A stretch of 64,000 bases of DNA from Ignavibacteriales bacterium (GTDB lineage: Bacteria; Bacteroidota; Ignavibacteria; Ignavibacteriales; Melioribacteraceae). Shown here one piece after another: positions 19,767 to 27,782 of the stretch. Below the pieces are notes generated by a model that ran no database searches, was not told the origin of the DNA, and saw only the letters and a list, made by a program, of their open reading frames with translations. Position 1 is the first letter of the stretch; each line of letters starts with the position of its first letter. The position numbers and the translations under genes were made by a program. The stretch lies in the NCBI GenBank assembly GCA_020635285.1, contig JACKAB010000009.1, forward strand, positions 1-64,000, written 5' to 3'.

Positions 19767-21476
19767 ATGAAACGACGAGAATTTATTATAAAATCTACAT
19801 TAGCTGGTGCAGCATTATCAACCTATCAGCTGTTTCCCTTTGGTGGAATTAAAAAAGTAAATGGAGTAGGGAATCTATTACGATTTCCTCAAGAATTACA
19901 ACCGGGTGAATCATTAATATTTAAATCGGCAAATGTTGAGGTTTGGCCAGGAACAACGACTCATGTTCTGGCACTAAATAATAGTTATCCCGCCCCAACG
20001 ATTAGAGTAAATAAAGGTGAGGAATTTTCTGTCCTTTTTGAAAATCAGCATTCAGAAGAATCTACAATACATTGGCATGGTTTATTAGTTCCGGAAATCA
20101 TGGATGGTCAACCTAAAGATGCCGTGCTGCCAAATACTAGTTACAGATATTCCTTCCCGATTATTCAACGAGCCGGCACTTTTTTTTACCATTCACATGC
20201 ACACCACTTTACAGCTGAACAAGTTTACAAGGGGCATGCAGGTTTTTTTATTATAGAAGACGAGGAGGAAAAGAATTTAGGATTACCTTCAGGCAAATAT
20301 GATATTCCACTACTAATTCAAGATAGGCATTCAGTTTTTCAGCCTCAATTTGTTTATTCCCCTTCAAATATGGATCGTATGCAAGGATACCTAGGTGATT
20401 TGCCTTTAATTAACGGCACACCTGATGCATATTTTGAAGTTCAAAAAACACTTTATAGATTTAGAATTGTCAATGGATCCAATGCTAGAGTTTATAAATT
20501 AGCTTTTTCGGATAATTCCCAGTTCTTGATAATCTCCACAGATGGAGGATTGAAAGATGAAGCAATAAAGGTAGATAACGTATTCCTTTCGCCTGGTGAA
20601 AGAATTGAAATTCTTTATGATTTTTCTGTTTATAGTCTTGGTCAGACAATTACTCTTGAATCACAATTCTTTAGTAGTTTTGGAGGCCAAGGTTTGCAAA
20701 TGAATCTTCTTCGTTTTGATATAATTGGCAGCCAATTTTCTGGTGGATCAGTTCCTCAAAATATGCCATCGATAAAATACTATGATTATAACTCCGTTCA
20801 AAGAACCCGGACATTTACTTTGAGTCAAGGAATGATGATGGGAAGTGGGATACATAGAATAAATGGTTTAACTTATGAAATGAATCGAGTTGATGAGAAT
20901 GTACCATTTGATTCACTTGAAGAGTGGAAATTTGTTAACACTACTATAAATTTTCATCCTATGCATATCCATGGAGTTATGTTCCATGTTTATGCAAGAA
21001 ACGGAAATACAAATCTAGATCCAAAGGACAAAGGTTGGAAGGATACGGTTCTAGTTAATCCAAATGAAACAGTGCAAGTTTTAATTAAGTTTACTGATTA
21101 TTCCGGCAGGTATTTACTTCATTGCCATAATCTAGAACATGAGGATGATGGGATGATGTTAAATATAGAAATCGATCAACCAACATATGTTGAAGAAAAA
21201 AATACATTGCCAGAAACATTTGTACTTTATCAAAACTATCCAAACCCTTTTAATCCAACAACTTCAATTAGTTACTCAATTCCCCAAGATGGACATGTAA
21301 CTTTGCGTATTTATGATGTACTAGGTAATGAAGTTGCAGTTTTAGAGAATGGATATAGATCAGCTGGCGGTTATTCAAGAACATTTGACGCAAGCAATCT
21401 TACAAGCGGAATATACTTCTATTCATTTAGATCGGGCCAATTCACTGAGAAAAAGAAAATGTTATTCATGAAATAA
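19767..21476 (+). CDS. Multicopper oxidase with Tat-type leader and T9SS sorting domain
   Basis: The 569-residue enzyme probably oxidises Cu(I) or another substrate using oxygen. The four copper-binding stretches are complete: TIHWHGLLVP, FFYHSHAHH, HPMHIHGVMFH and LLHCHNLEHEDD, arranged in the usual order over about 460 residues. The start MKRREFIIKSTLAGAALS is a twin-arginine (Tat) leader, which suits a cofactor protein folded before export. The last 85 residues after a proline-rich linker are a type A T9SS sorting domain (LYQNYPNPFNPTTSISYSIP, then TSGIYFYSF). It stands next to the metal-efflux genes and has a good ribosome site (AAAGGAATACC). Confidence 0.92.
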   Translation: MKRREFIIKSTLAGAALSTYQLFPFGGIKKVNGVGNLLRFPQELQPGESLIFKSANVEVWPGTTTHVLALNNSYPAPTIRVNKGEEFSVLFENQHSEESTIHWHGLLVPEIMDGQPKDAVLPNTSYRYSFPIIQRAGTFFYHSHAHHFTAEQVYKGHAGFFIIEDEEEKNLGLPSGKYDIPLLIQDRHSVFQPQFVYSPSNMDRMQGYLGDLPLINGTPDAYFEVQKTLYRFRIVNGSNARVYKLAFSDNSQFLIISTDGGLKDEAIKVDNVFLSPGERIEILYDFSVYSLGQTITLESQFFSSFGGQGLQMNLLRFDIIGSQFSGGSVPQNMPSIKYYDYNSVQRTRTFTLSQGMMMGSGIHRINGLTYEMNRVDENVPFDSLEEWKFVNTTINFHPMHIHGVMFHVYARNGNTNLDPKDKGWKDTVLVNPNETVQVLIKFTDYSGRYLLHCHNLEHEDDGMMLNIEIDQPTYVEEKNTLPETFVLYQNYPNPFNPTTSISYSIPQDGHVTLRIYDVLGNEVAVLENGYRSAGGYSRTFDASNLTSGIYFYSFRSGQFTEKKKMLFMK

Positions 21477-21505
21477 TTGTGCTTTGATATATCTATTATA
21501 ACATT

Positions 21506-21525
21506 AGCCCACTTAACTGTGGGCT
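21506..21525 (+). terminator. Rho-independent terminator after multicopper oxidase
   Basis: A perfect 7-bp stem (AGCCCAC/GTGGGCT) with a 6-base loop lies 30 bp after the stop and is followed by a T-rich stretch. It marks the end of the metal-resistance operon. Confidence 0.75.
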
Positions 21526-21864
21526 TTAATTATACTTTTTAGTAGAGGCCATTTAACCCGATAGTCATCTCATTTCTAAAAATCCCAGCTTAAATCATAT
21601 TTTTTTCAAATTTCAAACAACTCAATTCACAGACAAAATCTCAGTTTCTGCATTTCTATTAGAGATCTACCACTAGGTACTTTGGCATAGTATCTATAGG
21701 GGTCCCAACGTAATTCTGCTGCGAGCCCCTACCCTTTCTACAGACAATATCTTTCTAACAATAAATAAATTTTAACCAACACATTAGACCAGTTCTAAAG
21801 AGTAACCAAAACTCTTTGGGGCTGGTCTTTTGTCATTTTAAACCAATATAAAAGGAGGTACATA
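21526..21864. other. Intergenic region at left side of mobile element
   Basis: No gene is seen. It holds a 6-bp stem TAGGGG/CCCCTA near 21695-21730 and a strong terminator at 21786-21832. The ribosome site of the next gene (AGGAGG) ends just before 21865. No copy of the tRNA-Lys fragment found at 32328 is present here. Confidence 0.5.
21786..21832 (+). terminator. Two-part stem-loop terminator
   Basis: AGACCAG (21786-21792) pairs with CTGGTCT (21822-21828) and inside it AAAGAGT (21797-21803) pairs with ACTCTTT (21811-21817); the outer stem is followed by TTTTG. It lies 33 bp before the start of the mobile-element operon and would insulate it from upstream transcripts, or act as an attenuator. 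Confidence 0.6.
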
Positions 21865-22029
21865 ATGTATCAACCAGCTCTAAAAGAACATCTTGTCAGA
21901 AAGCTTTATCAACTTAAGTTAGTTGAAAAAAGGCCTATGACTAAACTAATCAACGAAGCTGTAGAACAATATCTATCGGCTAAACAAACTAATAACAATA
22001 TGGAGGAACAAAATGAACGAAGCAATTAA
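21865..22029 (+). CDS. Small ribbon-helix-helix-like DNA-binding protein
   Basis: This 54-residue frame has a near-perfect ribosome site (AAAGGAGG) and overlaps the start of the next gene by 17 bp, which argues that it is real. LKEHLVRKLYQLKLVEKRP followed by MTKLINEAVEQYL is the strand-helix-helix pattern of ribbon-helix-helix proteins, in which the short basic strand contacts DNA. It could regulate the operon or act in partition of the element. Assignment rests on pattern only. Confidence 0.55.
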   Translation: MYQPALKEHLVRKLYQLKLVEKRPMTKLINEAVEQYLSAKQTNNNMEEQNERSN

Positions 22030-22525
22030 TTTTATGGAAGATCTACTTTCAGAAGTAGAGCTAAAGGAAGAACAGCAGACAGAGGCTTACTATGATCTAC
22101 TTATAGCTAAGGTAGGTTATTTAGAACAGAAGATAGCCTCTAACTTTAAGACTGCTGAAGAAGAAATAAAGATAATCAACGACTTTGTGTTATCACGGAA
22201 TTCTCGTATTCAAGGTCAGATCGATGGTATATTGTCTATGCTGGAAGCCTATATCAGAGGCAAGGGTGAAAAGACTATTACTATGTGCCATGGTGTCTTG
22301 AAGCTTCATAAGAAACCGGATAAGGTCGAAATTACTGATATGGAATTATTCCTAAAGAATGCTAATGGTAGCATGTTAACGGTTGTACCCGAATCCGTTA
22401 AGCCTAGTATTACCAAAATAAAAAACTATATCAAAATGTCCGGTCGTATACCTCTTGGAGTATCTAAGAGTGAAAGTACGGAAGAATTTAAACTAACTAT
22501 TAACCACAATAACAGCGAGGTGTAA
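22013..22525 (+). CDS. Gam-like host-nuclease inhibitor/DNA-end binding protein
   Basis: The 170-residue protein has a long N-terminal coiled helical part and then GKGEKTITMCHGVLKLHKKP, close to the K-T-x-x-x-x-x-G-x-(I/L)-x-x-R/K-x-x-P signature of Mu Gam-type proteins, which bind double-strand DNA ends and block exonucleases. Such genes are common in phages and in integrative elements that replicate through linear or broken forms. It is followed after one base by the next gene, suggesting co-translation. Confidence 0.7.
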   Translation: MNEAINFMEDLLSEVELKEEQQTEAYYDLLIAKVGYLEQKIASNFKTAEEEIKIINDFVLSRNSRIQGQIDGILSMLEAYIRGKGEKTITMCHGVLKLHKKPDKVEITDMELFLKNANGSMLTVVPESVKPSITKIKNYIKMSGRIPLGVSKSESTEEFKLTINHNNSEV

Positions 22526-22526
22526 A

Positions 22527-23015
22527 ATGACACGTAGAACTAAATTAGAACTAGAAATTAATAAACCAGTTACCATTGAGCTTCTCTATGATGAACCAAT
22601 AACCGGTGAAAGTCAATACGGTAGTTATTCAATGTACGCAGTAAGTGCTGACGGGATGGAATATTCTTTCTTTGCTCCAGATGAAGTCCACACTGAATTA
22701 CTTAAACTATCTAAAGGAGATGTAGCTGTAATAACTAAATTAGCTAGTCAGCGAGGAAATAAGGTCGTTACTAAATATGAAGTTGAAGTACCGAATAAAG
22801 TAAAGGCTAAGTCTGAGATGGTATCGATAGGTGAAGTTATTGATGAGATACTGCCAAATATTAATGCTTATGAGGTAAAGAAAGATCGTTACTATGAAAT
22901 CTTACGACAAAGTTATGCAGATGCCTTACAAATAAATACAGAGCTTAATGGCATATCGGCCGATACAGCAAGACTCTGTATTACCCTCTTTATCGCCCGC
23001 AGTAAAACCATCTAA
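22527..23015 (+). CDS. Unknown protein with possible OB-fold N-terminal domain
   Basis: The 162-residue protein is not one I recognise. The first 90 residues alternate short strands (PVTIELLYDEPITGES, YGSYSMYAVSADGMEYSFFA, GDVAVITKLAS, KVVTKYEVEVP), like an OB-fold that may bind single-stranded DNA. The second half is helical. It is coupled to the Gam-like gene (one base between) and precedes a terminator, so it ends the first operon of the element. A replication or repair accessory role is a guess. Confidence 0.45.
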   Translation: MTRRTKLELEINKPVTIELLYDEPITGESQYGSYSMYAVSADGMEYSFFAPDEVHTELLKLSKGDVAVITKLASQRGNKVVTKYEVEVPNKVKAKSEMVSIGEVIDEILPNINAYEVKKDRYYEILRQSYADALQINTELNGISADTARLCITLFIARSKTI

Positions 23016-23120
23016 CAATTCCTTTCTCAATTCAAATCTATAAATAACTAATAAACGTATAAACTCTTAAAGGTGTAAAATTACCTAATGGGTGAACTAC
23101 GTCTATTTTAAACCATAACT

Positions 23121-23144
23121 AGAGGCTTCCTTAGTGAAGCCTCT
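23121..23144 (+). terminator. Rho-independent terminator
   Basis: A perfect 9-bp stem (AGAGGCTTC/GAAGCCTCT) with a 6-base loop is followed by TTTC. It closes the operon of the ribbon-helix-helix, Gam-like and OB-like genes. Confidence 0.8.
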
Positions 23145-23166
23145 TTCAGTATAAGGAATAAGTCTT

Positions 23167-23355
23167 ATGAAAAATAATAATGAAGTCTTACATCTTGAAA
23201 AACAGTTCATGATTAAAAGTAGATACCGATATGAGATAGTAAATATAGTATGTCCATGGTGTTTTGGTATGACCACTATAGTCGAAGATATGGATAATGA
23301 GTGTGAAGTCTGTAAATCTAAAATCAGAATGGAGGATTTAAATGAAGGCGTATAA
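23167..23355 (+). CDS. Small zinc-binding protein
   Basis: The 62-residue protein contains CPWCFGMTTI and CEVCKSKI, a C-x2-C...C-x2-C zinc-ribbon of the kind found in many small mobile-element proteins. No function is recognised. It is followed by an overlapping small gene at 23342. Confidence 0.5.
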   Translation: MKNNNEVLHLEKQFMIKSRYRYEIVNIVCPWCFGMTTIVEDMDNECEVCKSKIRMEDLNEGV

Positions 23356-23521
23356 AGAAATTCATCTGAATGTTTTAAAGGACTATGACTATATGCCTAT
23401 TGGTGAGGATGAGAAGAAGCGTATTTCTAAAATCATTCTAAGTGAGCTAATAGAAATAGTAGAAAGGTTCGATGGACCCGCGCGTGTTACAATTGTCTAT
23501 GAAGTAAAAGGAAACTGTTAA
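23342..23521 (+). CDS. Small unknown protein overlapping zinc-binding gene
   Basis: A 59-codon frame starts with ATG inside the end of the previous gene (14-bp overlap), preceded by GGAGG at 23331, the best ribosome site in the area. The product is acidic and mixed helix/strand (GEDEKKRISKIILSELIEIVE, then PARVTIVYEVKG). I do not recognise it, but the site and the overlap make it likely to be translated. Confidence 0.45.
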   Translation: MKAYKEIHLNVLKDYDYMPIGEDEKKRISKIILSELIEIVERFDGPARVTIVYEVKGNC

Positions 23522-23546
23522 TTAATAATTTAAGGAGAAATATAAA

Positions 23547-24359
23547 ATGAATAAGTCAGAATTATATAATCGTATTAACAACCAGATATTAGAAAAGTTA
23601 AATGAGGGAGTGATCCCTTGGAAGAAATCATGGAAGGAAGGCATTCCATCTAACCTTATTAGTCGAAAGGCGTATCATGGAATAAACTTTTTAAGTCTAT
23701 CACTTAGGGATTTTGCTAGTCCATATTACTTAACTTTCTATCAGTGTAAACAACGTGGAGGCTCAATTAAATCTGGTGAGAAATCTTCAATGGTAGTTTA
23801 CTATAAGCTGATGGATATTGCAGAAAATGAAAATGATCGGCGCGTAATTCCATTCATAAGATACAGCAATGTTTTTAATCTTACACAGACAGATCTCGAT
23901 ACAGCAGCTTTAGATAAACCAGTAATATTAAGCTGTGAATCTATCCTAGATAATATGATTACCAAACCTATAATTAAGAATAACATTTCTAGATGCTACT
24001 ACAGTGTGTCTGAAGATTATATTTCTTTACCAAGAATTACAGATTTTAATACGAGCGAGGAATATTATTCATCATTATTTCATGAAGTAATTCACTGGAC
24101 TGGTCATAAGAATAGATTGAATAGACCAAGTATTTCTGAATTCGATAACGAGCAGTATTGCTATGAAGAATTAATTGCAGAGACTGGAGCAAGTTTTTTA
24201 AGTGCCTTATGCGGTATCAGTCCAAGTGTAATTGATAATCAAGCTGCTTATATAAATGGTTGGATTAAATTAAGCAAGGAAAAGGAATTGTTGTTCGCCC
24301 AAGCTGCTATTGACGCCCAAAAAGCCGTTTCATATATCTTAAATGAATCAGCAATTTAA
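23547..24359 (+). CDS. ArdC-like antirestriction protein with zincin domain
   Basis: The 270-residue protein combines an N-terminal single-stranded DNA-binding-like domain (YNRINNQILEKLNEG, PWKKSWK, RKAYHGINFLSL) with a C-terminal metallopeptidase-like domain carrying the zinc motif HEVIH at about residues 179-183 and a downstream EELIAETGASFL. This is the layout of ArdC from conjugative plasmids, which protects incoming single-stranded DNA from restriction. Ribosome site AAGGAGAAAT precedes the start. It suggests that the element moves by conjugation or mobilisation. Confidence 0.85.
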   Translation: MNKSELYNRINNQILEKLNEGVIPWKKSWKEGIPSNLISRKAYHGINFLSLSLRDFASPYYLTFYQCKQRGGSIKSGEKSSMVVYYKLMDIAENENDRRVIPFIRYSNVFNLTQTDLDTAALDKPVILSCESILDNMITKPIIKNNISRCYYSVSEDYISLPRITDFNTSEEYYSSLFHEVIHWTGHKNRLNRPSISEFDNEQYCYEELIAETGASFLSALCGISPSVIDNQAAYINGWIKLSKEKELLFAQAAIDAQKAVSYILNESAI

Positions 24360-24387
24360 TAAAAGATATCTAAGCTCTAACATGGTG

Positions 24388-24415
24388 GCTGTGACAAAAT
24401 CATGGTCACCTTTTT
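24388..24415 (+). terminator. Probable terminator after ArdC-like gene
   Basis: GTGAC (24391-24395) pairs with GTCAC (24405-24409) and is followed by CTTTTTG. It lies 30 bp past the stop. Confidence 0.5.
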
Positions 24416-24722
24416 GTTGAAATATGTGTTCTTAAAAACTGTCACTTTTGTCACTCCTCCTATAAAAACACCTATTTAACGATTTAATATGACATATTCT
24501 TCGATATTTAGAGGAAAAAGTTTTAATAATTTAATATTTTTTAGCAGAATGAATAATTGTTCTTATGGTGGTTTCATTTTATTCAATAGAATATGTAAAG
24601 CACCAAAATAGCCTTAAAATATGCCCTTTTAGAACGTTATTCAAACTTGTAAAAATGCATGAGGGACGATTAAACCATTTAATTTAATTCACTACAATGA
24701 CCAATTCTCTATAGGTTCTATT
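24416..24722. other. Intergenic region upstream of helicase, with one GTCAC repeat
   Basis: No gene is seen. The stretch is AT-rich and holds one copy of TGTCAC-N4-GTCAC at 24440-24454, a motif found twice more at 29690-29753. It could hold the helicase promoter. Confidence 0.4.
24440..24454 (+). repeat. TGTCAC-N4-GTCAC motif, copy 1
   Basis: The two GTCAC half-sites are 9-10 bases apart, about one helical turn. The same motif with the same spacing occurs in both orientations at 29690-29705 and 29738-29753, again between element genes. It may be a binding site for an element-encoded regulator or replication protein. Confidence 0.45.
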
Positions 24723-26819
24723 ATGGCACAAACAAAAAAATCAATTGAAGAAATATTTGAATTAAAAACTGAAGACTTTACATATTTTGATAAAATTGGC
24801 ACTGAAGGAACTCAATACTATGACGCAATAAAAAATAAATTTGAACTGATGTTAAGTGATGATAAAAACTACGATATTATTGCTCCTACTGGATCTGGTA
24901 AAACTTATGCAATTATTAATTTCGCAAAGGCGTTCAAAAAGAAATTTATGCTTTTCACACCATATGTTGCAAATGTAAGAGAGAATGAACGCAAATATGA
25001 TTTATTGACTAACTATAAAATTATGAATGTGAGCAATTCGTTTTCAGATATTCAACATTTGGTTTCAACTTATAATGGAATCGCGATCGTCAAGTTAAGG
25101 GACTTCTTAGATTTATCCGAGTATATTCTGATTATAGATGAATTTCATAATTTTTTTGTGCAACTAGGCTTTAGAAATAAAGCTATTCAAGAGATTCATT
25201 ATGCTATGGATAAATTCAAAAAAGTAATTACTTTAACTGGTACTCCAGAGGGCATCTACAATAATACTAACCCTATTGTTAAATTTATTCCGGAAACACC
25301 TAGACCTAAACAACACTTTACGACAATACTAACTGGTAAAGATTTAGAATTTAAATTGATTAATCATATCAACGAGAAAAGATATGATGGAAAGATTATT
25401 ATCTTCTATAATAATAGTGATTTATTAAAAAGTATTAGAAGGAGTTTGATTGATTTAGGTTATGACAGCTCAAGTATTGAAGTTGTTACAGCTCAAAACA
25501 AGAAATCAACTATTTACAAATCAATTACCGAAAAATCAAAGATTCCTGACCAAACAAAATTTATGTTATGTACATCGGTATTTTCTGATGGAATTAATAT
25601 AGACAATACGGATATATCGGCGGTTTATTTCTGTAATGAGGACAACTTAATAACTCTAAGACAATTTTACAGAAGATTTAGATTTTATCAAGGACCGATC
25701 TTCGATTTATTAATTGGAAAGGATGCTACTCTTGGTAAAAAAACATGGCCTGATTTTTATCCTAACATATCAAATAGTGTAAAAGAATTAGAAGTAATAA
25801 GTGAATATTTACAAAAACAAGTTGTGAACAGATTAAATTCCAAGGAATGCATGGACGAGTATTTTTGCAAAAGCTTTTTAAGGAGTTTGATGAATTTAGA
25901 TTTTTATATTATAACGAAGAACTCAGTGTAATTAATCCTAATATCTATAGAGTTCTTTATGACAGACTGTTATATTTCTTCAATATTGCTTTTTACAATA
26001 TGACAAACAGAAAGGAATATCTAGAAGCTTTCGAGGAACTTGAATTTACCGAATTTATAGATTTAAGAAATGATGATTTGGGTAATCAACAAAGTACAAC
26101 AAAAGAAAGAAACGTTTACAACTCTATCATTAATTTAATTAAGAGCAATGTTGCTTATGCATTAAAGGCATCTTCATTGGTTTCAAAACAAGGCAAAATT
26201 AATATTAATCGAATTAAGGCTTTAGATTTTAAGAATTATGTAGAATCAAACAATGTAATTATTCAGTCAGAAATATTTAATAAAGTATGCAAAAGAGTTC
26301 TATTATTGAATCCTTATTGTTTTTAGATCCTCAAATTATATTGCAAGTATTTTTAATATGACACCAGCAAAGAAGAGAGATTTTTAAATAAATTAAGGTT
26401 TTTACTATAAATAACTATTTAGTAGCTGGTGTAGACCATCCATTTTTCGATGAGAATGATAAAAGTATCTATTTTGCATTACGCCAATACGTAAGGTCAA
26501 ATAATCCAGTAACAAAGGAAAGATTTGAGAATGAAATTATTCAATTTCTAGGAAGAAAAACCAATATTGAAAAGACAAAGGAAACCGGGGACTCTGCCGA
26601 TTGGTGGAAATATTTGAATAATATATTTATTTCAATAAGAAATTTCTCTAATATTAAAACGGCCAAACACCTCCATATCGCTTCAAATTATTATCATTCG
26701 AAGAAATAATTACAAAGGCTGGTATTAAATATGACCCAGAATATCTCAAGCATTATAATAAATTGATGAGGGAAAGAATTAAAATTTACAAAGATAGCGA
26801 GGAAGGAAATAATACTTAG
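24723..26819 (+). CDS. SF2 helicase-like protein of mobile element, several frameshifts
   Basis: The first frame (24723-25931) holds a complete DEAD/DEAH-like motor: Walker A APTGSGKT near residue 60, DEFH near 140 (ILIIDEFHNFF), TLTGTPEG, and a second RecA lobe with CTSVFSDGINIDN and LRQFYRRFRF, the motif VI equivalent. Indels near 25,880, 26,320, 26,400 and 26,690 lead through 25847-26326 and on to a stop at 26819 after IKYDPEYLKHYNKLMRE. The whole gene would encode about 690 residues. I do not recognise a named family; the C-terminal third is helical and unassigned. It is likely a replication helicase of the element. Confidence 0.65.
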
Positions 26820-26845
26820 ATTTCTCAAACACATTGTATTTTTGC

Positions 26846-26890
26846 CACACCAAATTTTTTGCTTCTATATAAAAGAATAAAAATGGTGTG
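26846..26890. terminator. Stem-loop after helicase gene
   Basis: CACACCA (26846-26852) pairs with TGGTGTG (26884-26890), and the adjoining T-run and A-run extend the stem. It starts 27 bp past the helicase stop and could end transcription in both directions. Confidence 0.55.
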
Positions 26891-27034
26891 TCTGTTCCCA
26901 CTAAGAAATATAGAAATTATATATCGGTATTAGATAATATAAGTACTTATAGCTCTATATCATATAAACTAAACCTAGATATTAGTATCTTTTATATATC
27001 AAAACTAACCATTAATATAAATCTGGGTTAACTT

Positions 27035-27761
27035 AGTATTCCTCCAAAAACCTATACTGCTGCCAATAGATATTATAACTGCATGCCACCGGCATGAGTG
27101 GTTATAGATGCTTTAAGTCTTAGTGGTATTGCACTTACCAGCCACAAAATCACATCCGTGATAAACTCTGATTAGTGTTGAAGGACATTATCGCTACGCT
27201 CAAATGTCTGAAAAGCATTAAATATAGCGGTCTAACAAAGTGGTATTCAGTGAGAGTTTATGTGAGGAAAAATAGATGTTTAATCTATGTTTAGATGAAC
27301 CAAATAAATTCAATGTGTCGTGGAGCTGATGGGTTAACTAAATTCGCATATTTTCTTTGGTTAAGTGTAAACTCTGGTAATTTGGGAAAGATAGAATTAA
27401 TGAATTTCCCGAAGTACCAATCAGTGTAGATTTTTTTATTCTAAACGAGAAATTTTATACCGGACTATAAACGCTTATGGCTCAGTATAATAAATACTTT
27501 CCTTGCCTAAAGTAAGTTTAGCTGATTAGACATACCTGACGCCTCAAATAGTAATCTATCGCCAAGGAATGATGTGGTAGAAGAACAATTTATGACCCTT
27601 CAAACGGCGGATTATGATGTGAAGTTCTTTTCTTTGATAACCGAGTAATGTGTTTATCATAGTAGGAAGGCGGTTTAGATATACGAGTAACTATAACTAA
27701 TAATAAGACATACTATCTTAATAGATGACGGGTAGTGGTCTAAATAATAATAAGTCATCTA
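27035..27761 (+). ncRNA. Candidate large structured RNA or folded origin, no known family
   Basis: About 960 bp between the helicase (ends 26819) and the ATPase gene (27783) has no usable reading frame. Within it I find a series of local helices: 27074-27079/27101-27106 enclosing 27082-27087/27091-27096; 27161-27169/27253-27261 (9 bp) enclosing 27184-27189/27203-27208; 27272-27277/27283-27288; 27376-27389/27405-27418 (13 pairs, one mismatch, one wobble); 27455-27460/27485-27490 enclosing 27465-27470/27475-27480; 27499-27505/27563-27569 enclosing two smaller stems as a multi-way junction; 27579-27586/27624-27631; 27635-27640/27654-27659; and 27722-27729/27754-27761 (8 bp). No group I or II intron core, tRNA or riboswitch is recognised. 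It may be a long RNA, a structured leader, or a single-strand origin. Ends and strand are uncertain. Confidence 0.5.
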
Positions 27762-27782
27762 CAAATAATAATAGGAGATAAT

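Noticed and set aside
26820..27782. Group I or group II intron
   Set aside because: I found no domain V-like stem, no group I core pairing and no intron-encoded protein, and the flanking genes are two complete different genes rather than one split gene.
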